Made by a program: the position numbers and the translations under genes. A model generated the notes under the pieces. It saw only the letters and a list, made by a program, of their open reading frames with translations, was not told the origin of the DNA and searched no databases. This document shows positions 34,330 through 42,822 of a stretch of DNA of 64,000 nucleotides, in pieces. Every line of letters begins with the position of its first letter. The first letter of the stretch is position 1. Source of the stretch: Archaeoglobaceae archaeon (GTDB taxonomy: Archaea > Halobacteriota > Archaeoglobi > Archaeoglobales > Archaeoglobaceae); the NCBI GenBank assembly GCA_015520485.1, contig WAPX01000035.1, positions 1-64,000 on the forward strand. Direction: 5' to 3'.

Positions 34330-35370
34330 ATGAAGCTGATTGAAGAGAAGTTAAAGGAATCCAGAGGCAGGGTAGAGGGAGAATTAAAGCTCGTACCCGA
34401 GAGCCTGGACGACCTGTGGCACCTGAAGTACGTAATTGAACCGGGAGACGTCGTTTATTCACTGAGCAAAAGGGTGTGCGAGAGCAGCGATAAGCTCAGG
34501 AGCGACAAAGAAATGGTTACGGTAAGAATAGGGGTTGAGGTCGAAAGGGTTGAATTTCACAAATTCGCAAACAGGCTCAGAATTTCCGGTAAAATAGTTG
34601 GGGGAATTGAGGATTCGGGGTACCACACGCTCAACATTGGAGTTGGGAAGGAGCTGAGCATAATCAAGGAGTGGAAGAAGGAACAGCTGGACAGAATCAG
34701 AAACGCTGTAAAGGCGAGTTCTCAGCCCGAAATAGTAATAGTTACAATTGAGGAGGGAGACGCAATCATAGGCGTTTTGAGGCAGTGGGGTGTTGAGGAG
34801 GTAACCTCAATAAGAAAAAGCTACGGAAAGGAGAGCTCTTCGAGGACTGAGTTTTTTTCCGAAGTTCTCTCAGCTCTCAGGAACATGGAGTTCATGTACC
34901 TCGTGGTTGCCGGTCCGGGATTTACAAAGGAGGATTTTCTGAAGTTTCTGAAGGAGAGAGATCCCGAGATCGCTAAAAAGTGTATTTTAGCCAACTGCTC
35001 TACAATAGGTGTCAGGGGTTTTGTGGAGGTTTTGAGGAGGGGCGTTATTTCCAGAATTGCTAAAGACGTGAGAATAATTGAGGAAGCTGAATACATGGAA
35101 AGGTTGCTCGAAGGAGTTGCAAAGGAGGAAAAAGTTGCTTACGGACTGGAAGAAGTTAAAAAAGCCTATGAGTATGGAGCTATCGACGTTTTACTTGTCG
35201 CTGATGAATTTCTCAGAGAGGAAAGGGAGAGGTGGGACATTGATTCACTTCTGGAAAGAGTGGAGGAAATGGGAGGAAAGGTTGTCATAATGAGTACAGA
35301 ATTTGAACCGGGAAAAAGGTTGATGGCTCTGGGCGGGATTGCCGCTCTGCTCAGGTTCGATGTAACGTGA
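34330..35370 (+). CDS. pelA: Pelota (Dom34) mRNA surveillance factor
   Basis: A 346-residue Pelota homologue with three domains. The N-terminal Sm-like domain contains 'LKLVPESLDDLWHLKYVIEP'. The central domain (about 130-260) has 'VVAGPGFTKEDFLKFL', and the C-terminal domain has 'KKAYEYGAIDVLLVADEFL' and 'VIMSTEFEPGKRLMALGGIA'. It resembles eRF1 but lacks the GGQ motif, as expected. With an aEF1A-type partner it rescues ribosomes stalled on broken messages. A GTG at 34315 is in frame, but the TATA box position favours ATG 34330 as a leaderless start. Confidence 0.93.
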   Translation: MKLIEEKLKESRGRVEGELKLVPESLDDLWHLKYVIEPGDVVYSLSKRVCESSDKLRSDKEMVTVRIGVEVERVEFHKFANRLRISGKIVGGIEDSGYHTLNIGVGKELSIIKEWKKEQLDRIRNAVKASSQPEIVIVTIEEGDAIIGVLRQWGVEEVTSIRKSYGKESSSRTEFFSEVLSALRNMEFMYLVVAGPGFTKEDFLKFLKERDPEIAKKCILANCSTIGVRGFVEVLRRGVISRIAKDVRIIEEAEYMERLLEGVAKEEKVAYGLEEVKKAYEYGAIDVLLVADEFLREERERWDIDSLLERVEEMGGKVVIMSTEFEPGKRLMALGGIAALLRFDVT

Positions 35371-35401
35371 GACGTTTTATTTCACCCGTACCCCTTTGTT
35401 T

Positions 35402-35893
35402 CTACTGGAAATCGTTTTTCATCTTTACCAATCTCTCAGCAATTTCTATTAGTTCTTTAATCAGTTTAACTTCCTTTTCTATTGGAGAAATCTCATTTTC
35501 TTCCTCCATTTTCCTACAGAGTTTTAAAATTGTAAGCTGAATTGATTTTAAAGCGGAATCGACGGGTTTTTCTCCGGTACCCGACCCCCTTATTTCCTGT
35601 GGAACGTCCAGTTCGACATTTCTTTTCCCCACACCTTCTGCATCAGCTGAAGTGTCGAGCTTGGCTTCCGCACCTGCGTTTTCTTTTCCCGTTTCTTCAG
35701 CTGTCCTCTCCAGATCGTCTCCCGTTACCTTTTCGAGCTCGCTTTCAAAAATTGCCTCTCTCCCGCAAACAGGGCAGAATATCCTGTCACCGTTACTGAA
35801 GAGAGGAACGTTACATTCAGGGCAGTGGTACGACAGCATTTTTACACCTTTACAGAGAAGTTCGGCCATCTCCGAAATTTTTTTATCCTCCAT
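35402..35893 (-). CDS. Zinc-ribbon protein, Sjogren/ZNRD2 autoantigen-like family
   Basis: A 163-residue protein. Residues 1-50 match the archaeal homologues of the human p27 autoantigen: 'KKISEMAELLCKGVKMLSYH', then the zinc ribbon 'CPECNVPLFSNGDRIFCPVC'. A low-complexity acidic and Ala-rich middle (about 60-115) and a helical C-terminus follow ('LIKELIEIAERLVKMKND'). The family function is unknown. It is convergent with pelota and divergent from the UPF0147 gene. In other archaea it also lies beside translation genes. Confidence 0.8.
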   Translation of the reverse strand: MEDKKISEMAELLCKGVKMLSYHCPECNVPLFSNGDRIFCPVCGREAIFESELEKVTGDDLERTAEETGKENAGAEAKLDTSADAEGVGKRNVELDVPQEIRGSGTGEKPVDSALKSIQLTILKLCRKMEEENEISPIEKEVKLIKELIEIAERLVKMKNDFQ

Positions 35894-35946
35894 GTAACCT
35901 CATTATTTGAGCTGAACTTAAAGCTTCACTTCTCGGGGGTGGTACA

Positions 35947-36207
35947 GTGGCTAAAGAAGTTCCAGATAGTGTGCTGGAAGTTCTTGATAGAATAATTCAG
36001 GACGATACCGTTCCAAGAAATATTAGAAAAGTTGCGGGAGAAATTAAGGAGAGTTTGCTGCACGGAGAGGGTAGTTTAGCCGTTAGAGCTGCATCTGCCA
36101 TATCCATACTTGAAGATATAGCAGCCGATCCGAACATACCTATGCACGTGAGAACTCTGATATGGAACGTTTCGAGCCAGCTTGAAAGGATATCTGTGGA
36201 AGACTGA
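35947..36207 (+). CDS. UPF0147 family protein
   Basis: An 86-residue helical protein with 'VLDRIIQDDTVPRNIRKVAG' and 'ILEDIAADPNIPMHVRTLIW', the conserved halves of UPF0147, found throughout Archaea with no known function. The two halves look like an internal repeat (D-x-T/N-V/I-P-x-N/H-I/V-R), suggesting a HEAT-like hairpin pair. GTG 35947 is the start, with a GGGGGTGG site just before it. It ends 9 nt from the convergent PAS/GAF gene. Confidence 0.88.
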   Translation: MAKEVPDSVLEVLDRIIQDDTVPRNIRKVAGEIKESLLHGEGSLAVRAASAISILEDIAADPNIPMHVRTLIWNVSSQLERISVED

Positions 36208-36215
36208 AAGGGAGC

Positions 36216-38000
36216 TTAAAATTTTTCTATTCTCTTCAGCAGTCCCTCTTCGATCTCTCTTATGAGTTCTGTAGATTTACTGAGCTTTTTTAGCTGTTCG
36301 TAACACATTTCTATTTTTTCCTTAATTTCTTCCCTGCTCAAATCGTCAAATTCTTCTATTAAACCCTCAAGAAGTAAAGTCGCTCCGGAAACGGGATTTA
36401 CCAGCTTGTCGCAGATTGTTCTTACTTTAAGTACCTCGTCCTGAATTCCGGAAATCAGGTAGTCCACACCTCTACCGAGCTCTATGCACCTCGCTGCAAA
36501 TCCTATGGTGTTTATTATGTTTTTCAGTGTTTTCAATTTCATTTCGTCAGGTCTTGTTTTAAATACAATTCCAAAGATTCCATAGACTTTTCCTCTGTAA
36601 GCTGCTGGAAAGCAATAATAATATCCATCTCTATATAAATTATAAATATAACAACTTTTACAATTCCTTAGTATAACATTAAATTTATAATATCTCAATT
36701 TATATAAGCACTTAATTAACTGTCTGTTGTTTTTCAAACTTCTCTCTATTCTCCTTTTTGGGGAGTATATTTTTGGATTTTCGAGCTTAATACAGCACCA
36801 TGTAAGTGCTATACTGGGAAAAACTTTCTCTAAAACTTTACAGAATTTGGCAAAAAGGGACGTATAGCTTTTTTCTGTAAGAATTAAATTAAAAATCTGC
36901 TCATATAATTTTAATATATCTTCAACATCAGCTCTTGAAATTGAGCAGCAAAACAGAGGGTATCCTTCCAGAATGATTGATACCACTCTAAGGTTGCAGA
37001 ATACACATTCTCCATTCTTTTTAATCAGCACTGTTCTACATGTACCTCTACCATCTATTAACGCCTGTTTGATTGCAAAATCCACTTGCTTTAGATTTGG
37101 TATAACACTTTCAATTTTCAGACCTAAAACTTCTTTACCATAACCTGTTAATTCCTCAAAAAATTTATTAAAATAAATAATTCTTAAATCTTTATCAATA
37201 AAAGCGATTCCTTCATAACATGTTTCAAGTGCACATTTTAACCACTGAGTTTTTTCTTCAAGTTTGTATTCCATGTGTAAATATTTAAGTATGATACATA
37301 ACAAATTTTTCCAAATATTAGAAATTCTGCTCTCAAACTTTCTTTCCGGCGCGAGGCATATCTGTGAAAAACCAACAATTTCATCCCTGAACCTCAGTGG
37401 AACGATATAACACAAGTCTTTAAACTCTGAAGTGAAGACATTCCCTTCTTTGACCTGAATGAGATTTGAACATTGATTTACTGTTTTTGCGAGTGGATGC
37501 TTGAAATTTATTATTTCATCACCTTCAATGCTGGGATTTCTAGCTATGAGTTTGTAACCTTCTCCTATTTTCATGTATATTTCAAAATACTTTATTCCAG
37601 TTAGGTCTACGGTTAATTTTTTGAGAATTAATTCCAAGTCCTTTAAATTGTCTTTAAGGTTCAGCAGATAGCTTACAGCCCTTTCAAAAACATCATCAAC
37701 TTCAATCGCTATTTCCACTACGAGGTCTTTAAACTTGAACGCCGTAACTCTGTATTTTTTATTTTTAAATAAAATTTCTTCTTCAATTTGATTTTTGTTA
37801 CTCTTTAAAAGTTTAATTGCTGGTGTATCATTTTTCTCTTCAAAATACAGTTTCCAGCAGTCAAAAGTGTTGATTACCTCACTGCGGGAAACTTTTGAAA
37901 TTCTCTCACATGCTTTATTCCATAATTTTACCTTCCCATTCCTATCCAATGCATAAACTGGATATGGAAATGAATCGAGCAGATTTTCAATATCGCTCAT
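36216..38000 (-). CDS. PAS/GAF sensor protein without a catalytic kinase domain
   Basis: About 594 residues, last gene of an AT-rich signalling operon. Order: PAS (about 5-100, 'FPYPVYALDRNGKVKLWNKA'), GAF-like (105-240), a second PAS (255-365, 'EGIAFIDKDLRIIYFNKFFE'), a Cys-rich GAF-like domain (380-510, with 'NCKSCYIYNLYRDGYYYCF'), then a helical tail. The tail ('DKLVNPVSGATLLLEGLI') looks like a histidine kinase dimerisation domain, but no His stands at the phospho-acceptor site and no ATPase domain follows. ATG 38000 has a GTGAGG site 9 nt before it; GTG 38021 is also in frame. It probably modulates the kinase encoded upstream. Confidence 0.8.
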   Translation of the reverse strand: MSDIENLLDSFPYPVYALDRNGKVKLWNKACERISKVSRSEVINTFDCWKLYFEEKNDTPAIKLLKSNKNQIEEEILFKNKKYRVTAFKFKDLVVEIAIEVDDVFERAVSYLLNLKDNLKDLELILKKLTVDLTGIKYFEIYMKIGEGYKLIARNPSIEGDEIINFKHPLAKTVNQCSNLIQVKEGNVFTSEFKDLCYIVPLRFRDEIVGFSQICLAPERKFESRISNIWKNLLCIILKYLHMEYKLEEKTQWLKCALETCYEGIAFIDKDLRIIYFNKFFEELTGYGKEVLGLKIESVIPNLKQVDFAIKQALIDGRGTCRTVLIKKNGECVFCNLRVVSIILEGYPLFCCSISRADVEDILKLYEQIFNLILTEKSYTSLFAKFCKVLEKVFPSIALTWCCIKLENPKIYSPKRRIERSLKNNRQLIKCLYKLRYYKFNVILRNCKSCYIYNLYRDGYYYCFPAAYRGKVYGIFGIVFKTRPDEMKLKTLKNIINTIGFAARCIELGRGVDYLISGIQDEVLKVRTICDKLVNPVSGATLLLEGLIEEFDDLSREEIKEKIEMCYEQLKKLSKSTELIREIEEGLLKRIEKF

Positions 38001-38100
38001 TTTACTGTCCTCACTCTGCACGCAGTTTCAATCACAGCATCACATTAGTTTACATGAATTGTCCTACTTAAATTTTATTATAAAGCATTAAGTTAGGTGT

Positions 38101-40170
38101 TCACTGACTGTCCGAGTAAGAATTGCGTATACTGTTATCCACATCACATCTTTTAAACTTCAAAACAAATAAGCACCCCTCTGGTTTGTTATCTTTTACT
38201 TCAACAGTTCCACCGTATTTTTCCATTAAAGATTTAACAAGGTACAGTCCAATTCCCGTCCTGCCAGTAACTCCAAATTTAAATCCTTTCTTAAATACTT
38301 CCTCTCTTATCTCCGCAGGTATTCCGGGACCGTTATCAGCGATTTTAACCTCGACCCATTTGTCGTTACATTTAACGTCAATAAAGATTTTTTTCTCTTC
38401 TTTATCGTTGTGAATAACTGCATTGCTAAGCAAGTTCTCGAAAACTGAATATACAAATTCATCAGCTATAACGGAGCATTCGTCAACGTTCATAGTAATC
38501 GATACATTTTTATCTTTAATTGTTTCTACAATATTGTGAATTGTGTCTTTTATATTTATACAAGTTAACTCGTTATTATCATGGAGTGCAAGTTCAATTT
38601 TTTTTATACTGTTTATAAGTTCAATACAATTATCAAGTATTTTTTCGATTTTGTTTATGTACTCAGCTTCTCCCGTTTCTTTGTACATTTCGAGATAGCC
38701 TGCTATTGCAGTTATGCTGTTGCTTATGTCATGTCTGAGTAAGCTATTCATGAACTTTAACTGTTCGTACATATCTCTTATCTTCTCCTGAGCTTTCTTT
38801 AAATCGGTGATATCTTTGGCTGTTACAATTCTGTACAACTGGTTCCCGAAAGCTGCAGATTTTACATTTACCAGTACTTTTCTCCCGCTTTCAGCTACAG
38901 TCCCTTCAAATACTTCGCTGTTCCAGTTCCCTCTGATTACCTCGTATATTTTATTACATTCATTTTTGTGTTTTCTACATTCACAAATCCACTTTTTCGC
39001 TTCTTTATTTATATCTACAATTTTTCCATTTTCATCAATAATAAATATAGCATCAGTAGAGTAGTTGAGCAATGTTTTAAACCTCTTCAACTCTTCTACA
39101 AGTTTTCTTTCAGTAACATCTCTAATAACCCCTACAATGCTTGTAACTTCGTTACCTTTAACCACAGGAACTTTATATCCTTCAAAAAACAGAGTTTTAC
39201 CTTGGTATTTTACGCTAACTTCAAACCTCCTGAAGCTCTTGCTCTTTAGTATTTCCATGTCTGTTTTTCTGCAAATTTCAGCAAGCTCTGGCGGCAATAC
39301 GTCTTCGTCTCTTTTACCGATTATTTCCTCTTTCGGTAAATTGACAAAGCGAGCAAAAGCATCGTTTACAAGAACATATCTAAGATTTTTATCTTTCATA
39401 AAAATAAAATTTCTTAAACAATCTACAAGGGTTTGAAGTTTTTTATTCATAACTTCCAATTCTGTTATATCTCTCAACACAAGTACAAATTTATCGGTAT
39501 TATATATTTTTGCAGAATTTACCTCGAAGTACATACTGTTAATTACAAGTCTTATTTTCTTACAGTTGCCGGCTTTCCAGTAACGTATATTCTCCTTAAG
39601 TTTTTCTCGATCTTCTTTGTTAAAACAAGCCAAATCGTAAATTTTTCTTCCCACTACATCTGAAGGGGATAGATTTGATAATTTTATAAAACAATTATTA
39701 ACGTCGACAATTTCTCCTGTCTCACTTATTACTATAACAGCATCTGGTATTGAGTGTATTAAAACTTTCAATTTTTCCAATTCAACTTTTTTACATTCTG
39801 CAGCAATTTTATCTACAACCTCTTTAATCCTTTTGGAGAAAGAATATATTATTCTTTTCCAGTCACAATCAATTCTCTCAATGGTTTCAATGTAAAATAA
39901 TCCATGGTCAAATTTACATATATACGCGTTACCCTTTGGATTATTCTTTGCATCTTTTATAACCTTTTCTGCTTCTGGCCAGTTCTTAAAACCAAGTGGA
40001 AAGTGCTTAGAGATACATCCCTGTACATCTATTCTCAGATATGCTCTCTTAGCTTTTAACAATCTCGAACACTTATCCAATACTTCTTCTCCAAAGTCGT
40101 CCACGTTTTCCGGTATTTTCAGGTTCAGGACTTCATAAAGCAGTGCTGGGTTGTTTACGGATATGCTCAT
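38101..40170 (-). CDS. PAS sensor histidine kinase
   Basis: About 689 residues. A GAF-like N-terminal part is followed by three PAS domains ('IPDAVIVISETGEIVDVNN', 'FIFMKDKNLRYVLVNDAF', 'TDAIFIIDENGKIVDINKEA'), a HisKA domain with the acceptor His in 'LLRHDISNSITAIAGYLEMY', and an ATPase domain with the N box 'FENLLSNAVIHND', G1 'IADNGPGIP' and G2 'GRTGIGLYLVKSLMEKYGG'. The third PAS has four close cysteines ('WICECRKHKNEC'). No membrane helix is seen, so the sensor is cytoplasmic. GGAGGTG sits 5 nt before ATG 40170, inside the end of the FIST gene. The response regulator is two genes upstream. Confidence 0.9.
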   Translation of the reverse strand: MSISVNNPALLYEVLNLKIPENVDDFGEEVLDKCSRLLKAKRAYLRIDVQGCISKHFPLGFKNWPEAEKVIKDAKNNPKGNAYICKFDHGLFYIETIERIDCDWKRIIYSFSKRIKEVVDKIAAECKKVELEKLKVLIHSIPDAVIVISETGEIVDVNNCFIKLSNLSPSDVVGRKIYDLACFNKEDREKLKENIRYWKAGNCKKIRLVINSMYFEVNSAKIYNTDKFVLVLRDITELEVMNKKLQTLVDCLRNFIFMKDKNLRYVLVNDAFARFVNLPKEEIIGKRDEDVLPPELAEICRKTDMEILKSKSFRRFEVSVKYQGKTLFFEGYKVPVVKGNEVTSIVGVIRDVTERKLVEELKRFKTLLNYSTDAIFIIDENGKIVDINKEAKKWICECRKHKNECNKIYEVIRGNWNSEVFEGTVAESGRKVLVNVKSAAFGNQLYRIVTAKDITDLKKAQEKIRDMYEQLKFMNSLLRHDISNSITAIAGYLEMYKETGEAEYINKIEKILDNCIELINSIKKIELALHDNNELTCINIKDTIHNIVETIKDKNVSITMNVDECSVIADEFVYSVFENLLSNAVIHNDKEEKKIFIDVKCNDKWVEVKIADNGPGIPAEIREEVFKKGFKFGVTGRTGIGLYLVKSLMEKYGGTVEVKDNKPEGCLFVLKFKRCDVDNSIRNSYSDSQ

Positions 40171-40171
40171 T

Positions 40172-41245
40172 TTAAACACCTCCGACAGCAACAACAACGG
40201 TTTTGTTATGGAAACTTGGAATATAATTTTTTTGTGTAGAAACTATTTCTCCTATACTTAGCATTCCAATGTACGGTATATTTATAATTTCATCAATTCT
40301 TTTCAATTCTTTACGAAATTTTTTTCTGAGCAGTTGTTTTCTCGAGAGGCAGTCAAACACAACCGCAAACTTGGCGTTACCGCCGTAATTTGTGATAGCC
40401 TCCCTTACAGCATTTTCGGCTGCATTTAGAACGTCTTCTTCTTCACACTCCATTACGTACGTAACGGAGCTGTAAGGCAATTCACTCAAAACTTCAATTG
40501 AACCATCATCACTGTACGATACCGGACTTCTGAGCTTGTACTTTCCACAGGCGCAAAGAAAGCCAAGGGGATACAGTTTTCTACACTCATCAAAATCATC
40601 TTTGCAACATCCCGCAAGTTTGCAGTAAACATCTATTGCTTTCTTTCCATCGAGCTCGTAAATTTTATTTCCAGAATACTTCGACATTATAAGAGGTCCT
40701 TTCATTACCTCCCAGCCATGATCAAAGGACACACTCATCTTAATGTTAATTCCCGCAGAACAAATCTGATCTCCAACACCTTTTTCTGTAAATTGAAGAC
40801 TTCTCTTTTCATAAAAATTTCCTGCACACCCTCCTGTATATGAGAAGCTGTAACTCAGATAATTGTATAAACCTCTTAAGATTGTTGAAATTTTTCTGGT
40901 TAGCCAGCTCATAAATGTTATTATGCTACCACTGTTAAGGATATTTAACTTTTCACCTATTTCCTTAGGTGAATTTGAAATTTCTGTTATCGCTTTAACT
41001 CCACTGATAGCAATGGCACCGGCACCGTTAATGAGCTTTCCACCGTGTATTATTCCTTCAGTGTAACTTCCTATAAATGGACACCCTAATATAGATCTAA
41101 TTTCTCCCACAATTTCGTTATTTACGGGTGTTGTAGTGTATAAAATTGAAAAATCTGGATTTTCCAGCTCACTTGCAATTCTTTCCGCTACTTTCATCAA
41201 ATTTTTACTGTCTCGACCACTTAACGCTGCTGTACTCACTTTCAT
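40172..41245 (-). CDS. FIST-domain sensory protein
   Basis: A 357-residue protein with FIST_N and FIST_C domains. FIST_N starts 'STAALSGRDSKNLMKVAERI' and includes 'PFIGSYTEGIIHGGKLINGA'; FIST_C includes 'AKFAVVFDCLSRKQLL' and ends 'IPYIGMLSIGEIV'. FIST domains are thought to bind small ligands such as amino acids and often accompany two-component systems. A segment with six or seven cysteines ('CKLAGCCKDDFDECRKL' and 'FLCACGK') is unusual and could bind metal or sense redox state. The gene lies between the receiver gene and the kinase gene, with only 1 nt to the kinase start. Confidence 0.88.
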   Translation of the reverse strand: MKVSTAALSGRDSKNLMKVAERIASELENPDFSILYTTTPVNNEIVGEIRSILGCPFIGSYTEGIIHGGKLINGAGAIAISGVKAITEISNSPKEIGEKLNILNSGSIITFMSWLTRKISTILRGLYNYLSYSFSYTGGCAGNFYEKRSLQFTEKGVGDQICSAGINIKMSVSFDHGWEVMKGPLIMSKYSGNKIYELDGKKAIDVYCKLAGCCKDDFDECRKLYPLGFLCACGKYKLRSPVSYSDDGSIEVLSELPYSSVTYVMECEEEDVLNAAENAVREAITNYGGNAKFAVVFDCLSRKQLLRKKFRKELKRIDEIINIPYIGMLSIGEIVSTQKNYIPSFHNKTVVVAVGGV

Positions 41246-41287
41246 CCAAACACCATCCCCAGCTCCACAGGAAATAAAGGGGTCTCT

Positions 41288-41680
41288 CTATTTTTTGTGC
41301 TCGTTTAAGTGTTGATTTATAAACTCAACAAGTTCAGCTCTCTTGAAGGGTTTGGGAAGAATGCCTTTTGCACCCGCTTCAAGCATCTCTTTACCTTTTT
41401 TCGAAGAATAGGCGGTTATTGCAAGTATTAAAGCATCCGGATTTTCTTTCAAAAGTAACTTTGTGCTTTCAATTCCATTCATTATCGGCATCATTATATC
41501 CATTAAAACAACATCGGGCTTGTACTTCTCGTACATCTGAACAGCTTCAAGACCGTTTGAGGCTTCAATAACGTCAAAGTTCTTGCATAGTATAAGCTTC
41601 ATAGCTTCTCTCATTGTTGGCTCATCGTCCACAATGAGAACAACTGGCTTTTTTCTACCATCACGCTCTGAATCATGCAT
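41288..41680 (-). CDS. CheY-like response regulator receiver
   Basis: A 130-residue single receiver domain. The acidic pocket is in 'VVLIVDDEPTMREAM', the phospho-acceptor Asp (about residue 61) in 'VVLMDIMMPIMNG', the conserved Thr in 'ILAITAYSS', and the Lys in 'GILPKPFKRAEL'. There is no output domain, so it acts through partner proteins or as a phosphate relay. AGAGGTGA lies 5 nt before ATG 41680; the GTG at 41689 is part of that site. It is the first gene of the operon with the FIST protein, kinase and PAS/GAF protein. Confidence 0.9.
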   Translation of the reverse strand: MHDSERDGRKKPVVLIVDDEPTMREAMKLILCKNFDVIEASNGLEAVQMYEKYKPDVVLMDIMMPIMNGIESTKLLLKENPDALILAITAYSSKKGKEMLEAGAKGILPKPFKRAELVEFINQHLNEHKK

Positions 41681-41894
41681 TGGATTCACCTCTTGTGAGT
41701 ATCATAATTCTCATTTTTGACTCGCTATTCGAGTATTTAAAACTTTCTGAAATTTTTTAAAATTTTTTAATAAATTATTATAATACATTAATATTTGTAA
41801 CATTAAGAATAATTTGAACTAATTTATTGCTGTGCAGTTTTTAACTCCTGACAACCCAAAACATTTTTAAAACACGCAAAATTAACGTGGTCTC

Positions 41895-42077
41895 ATGGGG
41901 AAAACTGGTACAACCACGTGGATTAAGATAAAGAACAGGAAGGGGAAAACAAGGTTAGTTCCGGGTAAATACCAGCAGTACAAGAAACCGGGGCCAAACC
42001 AGAAGTACACATCGGATGGAAAGAGAAGAAGAAGAATTGCGAGATCGCCAAAATCAGTGCTCGGTGTTAAACAGTGA
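41895..42077 (+). CDS. Small basic conserved archaeal protein (DUF5350-like)
   Basis: A 60-residue, strongly basic protein: 'MGKTGTTTWIKIKNRKGKTR' then 'KKPGPNQKYTSDGKRRRRI'. It resembles a family of short proteins known from methanogens (DUF5350 as I recall) with a conserved 'KKPGPNQ' core. The charge suggests binding to RNA or the ribosome, but nothing is known. A TATA-like TTTTTAAAA near 41866 is about 28 nt from the ATG, so the message is probably leaderless. It overlaps the membrane protein that follows. Confidence 0.7.
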   Translation: MGKTGTTTWIKIKNRKGKTRLVPGKYQQYKKPGPNQKYTSDGKRRRRIARSPKSVLGVKQ

Positions 42078-42705
42078 TTTGACGATTTTAATATTTATAG
42101 CAGTTGCAGCTTTTGCAATACTTCTTGAAGGTTTTGTTAAATTTATTGAGCTTTCCGGTTTATCCAAGGAAGATTCCCTGATAATTGTCGTTTTATCTTT
42201 ATTTGCCTGGGCATACTTGCCTCCGGTAGAACTGGGTGAGGTTGGAAATCTCACGCTGTATCTGAGCTTTTCCGGATTTATACTGCCTGCAGTGGTGGCT
42301 TTAAAACAGATCGTTGCCGGTAACGTTTCGCTGAAAAAAGCAGTTTCCGGAACACTTCTTCTGACGGCTGCGTGCTATTTAACTTCCCGCCCGGTAGAGG
42401 GGGGAGTGGGAATAGTGTATCCGCAGTTACCGATAATCACGGCAGTTGTTTACTCCTTTCTGGTGGAACGGGATAAGCCAGCACCTCTTGCCTACACGTG
42501 TGCAGTTCTCGGCATGTCTACAGGAGCTGATGCGTTAAACATACCCAAGCTGTGCAGCAGGTCGATAAACATAACCGTAGGAGGTGCCGGAATATTTGAC
42601 GCAATATATTTAACTGGAATTGTTTCTTTGATTATAAGTACAGATTTTTATTTAATTAAAAATTTTGCTAAAAAGAATAATATAATAAATATACGAAAAT
42701 ATTAA
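42064..42705 (+). CDS. DUF1614-family membrane protein
   Basis: A membrane protein of about 213 residues with six or seven hydrophobic segments. 'LFAWAYLPPVELGEVGNLTL', 'YPQLPIITAVVYSFL' and the end 'TVGGAGIFDAIYLTGIVSLI' are typical of the DUF1614 group. Its conserved 'GGAGIFDAIYLTG' loop near the C-terminus may be functional, but no activity is known. The start is uncertain: GTG 42064 and an upstream ATG at 42016, which overlaps the basic protein for 60 nt, are both possible. Confidence 0.75.
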   Translation: MLNSDLTILIFIAVAAFAILLEGFVKFIELSGLSKEDSLIIVVLSLFAWAYLPPVELGEVGNLTLYLSFSGFILPAVVALKQIVAGNVSLKKAVSGTLLLTAACYLTSRPVEGGVGIVYPQLPIITAVVYSFLVERDKPAPLAYTCAVLGMSTGADALNIPKLCSRSINITVGGAGIFDAIYLTGIVSLIISTDFYLIKNFAKKNNIINIRKY

Positions 42706-42822
42706 TTGACCAAAAACGCAGAAACTCTGCTAATTGAAAAATCGAGTCTCAGAGCGATTTAAGTAAAGAAAAGCTTTAAAAAGCAGAATATCAGCAATCA
42801 GCAAATCAAAAGGGTGAAAATT

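Noticed and set aside
36600-36760. AT-rich stretch as a replication origin
   Set aside because: It lies inside a continuous PAS/GAF coding frame; no ORB-like repeats or Orc1/Cdc6 gene nearby.
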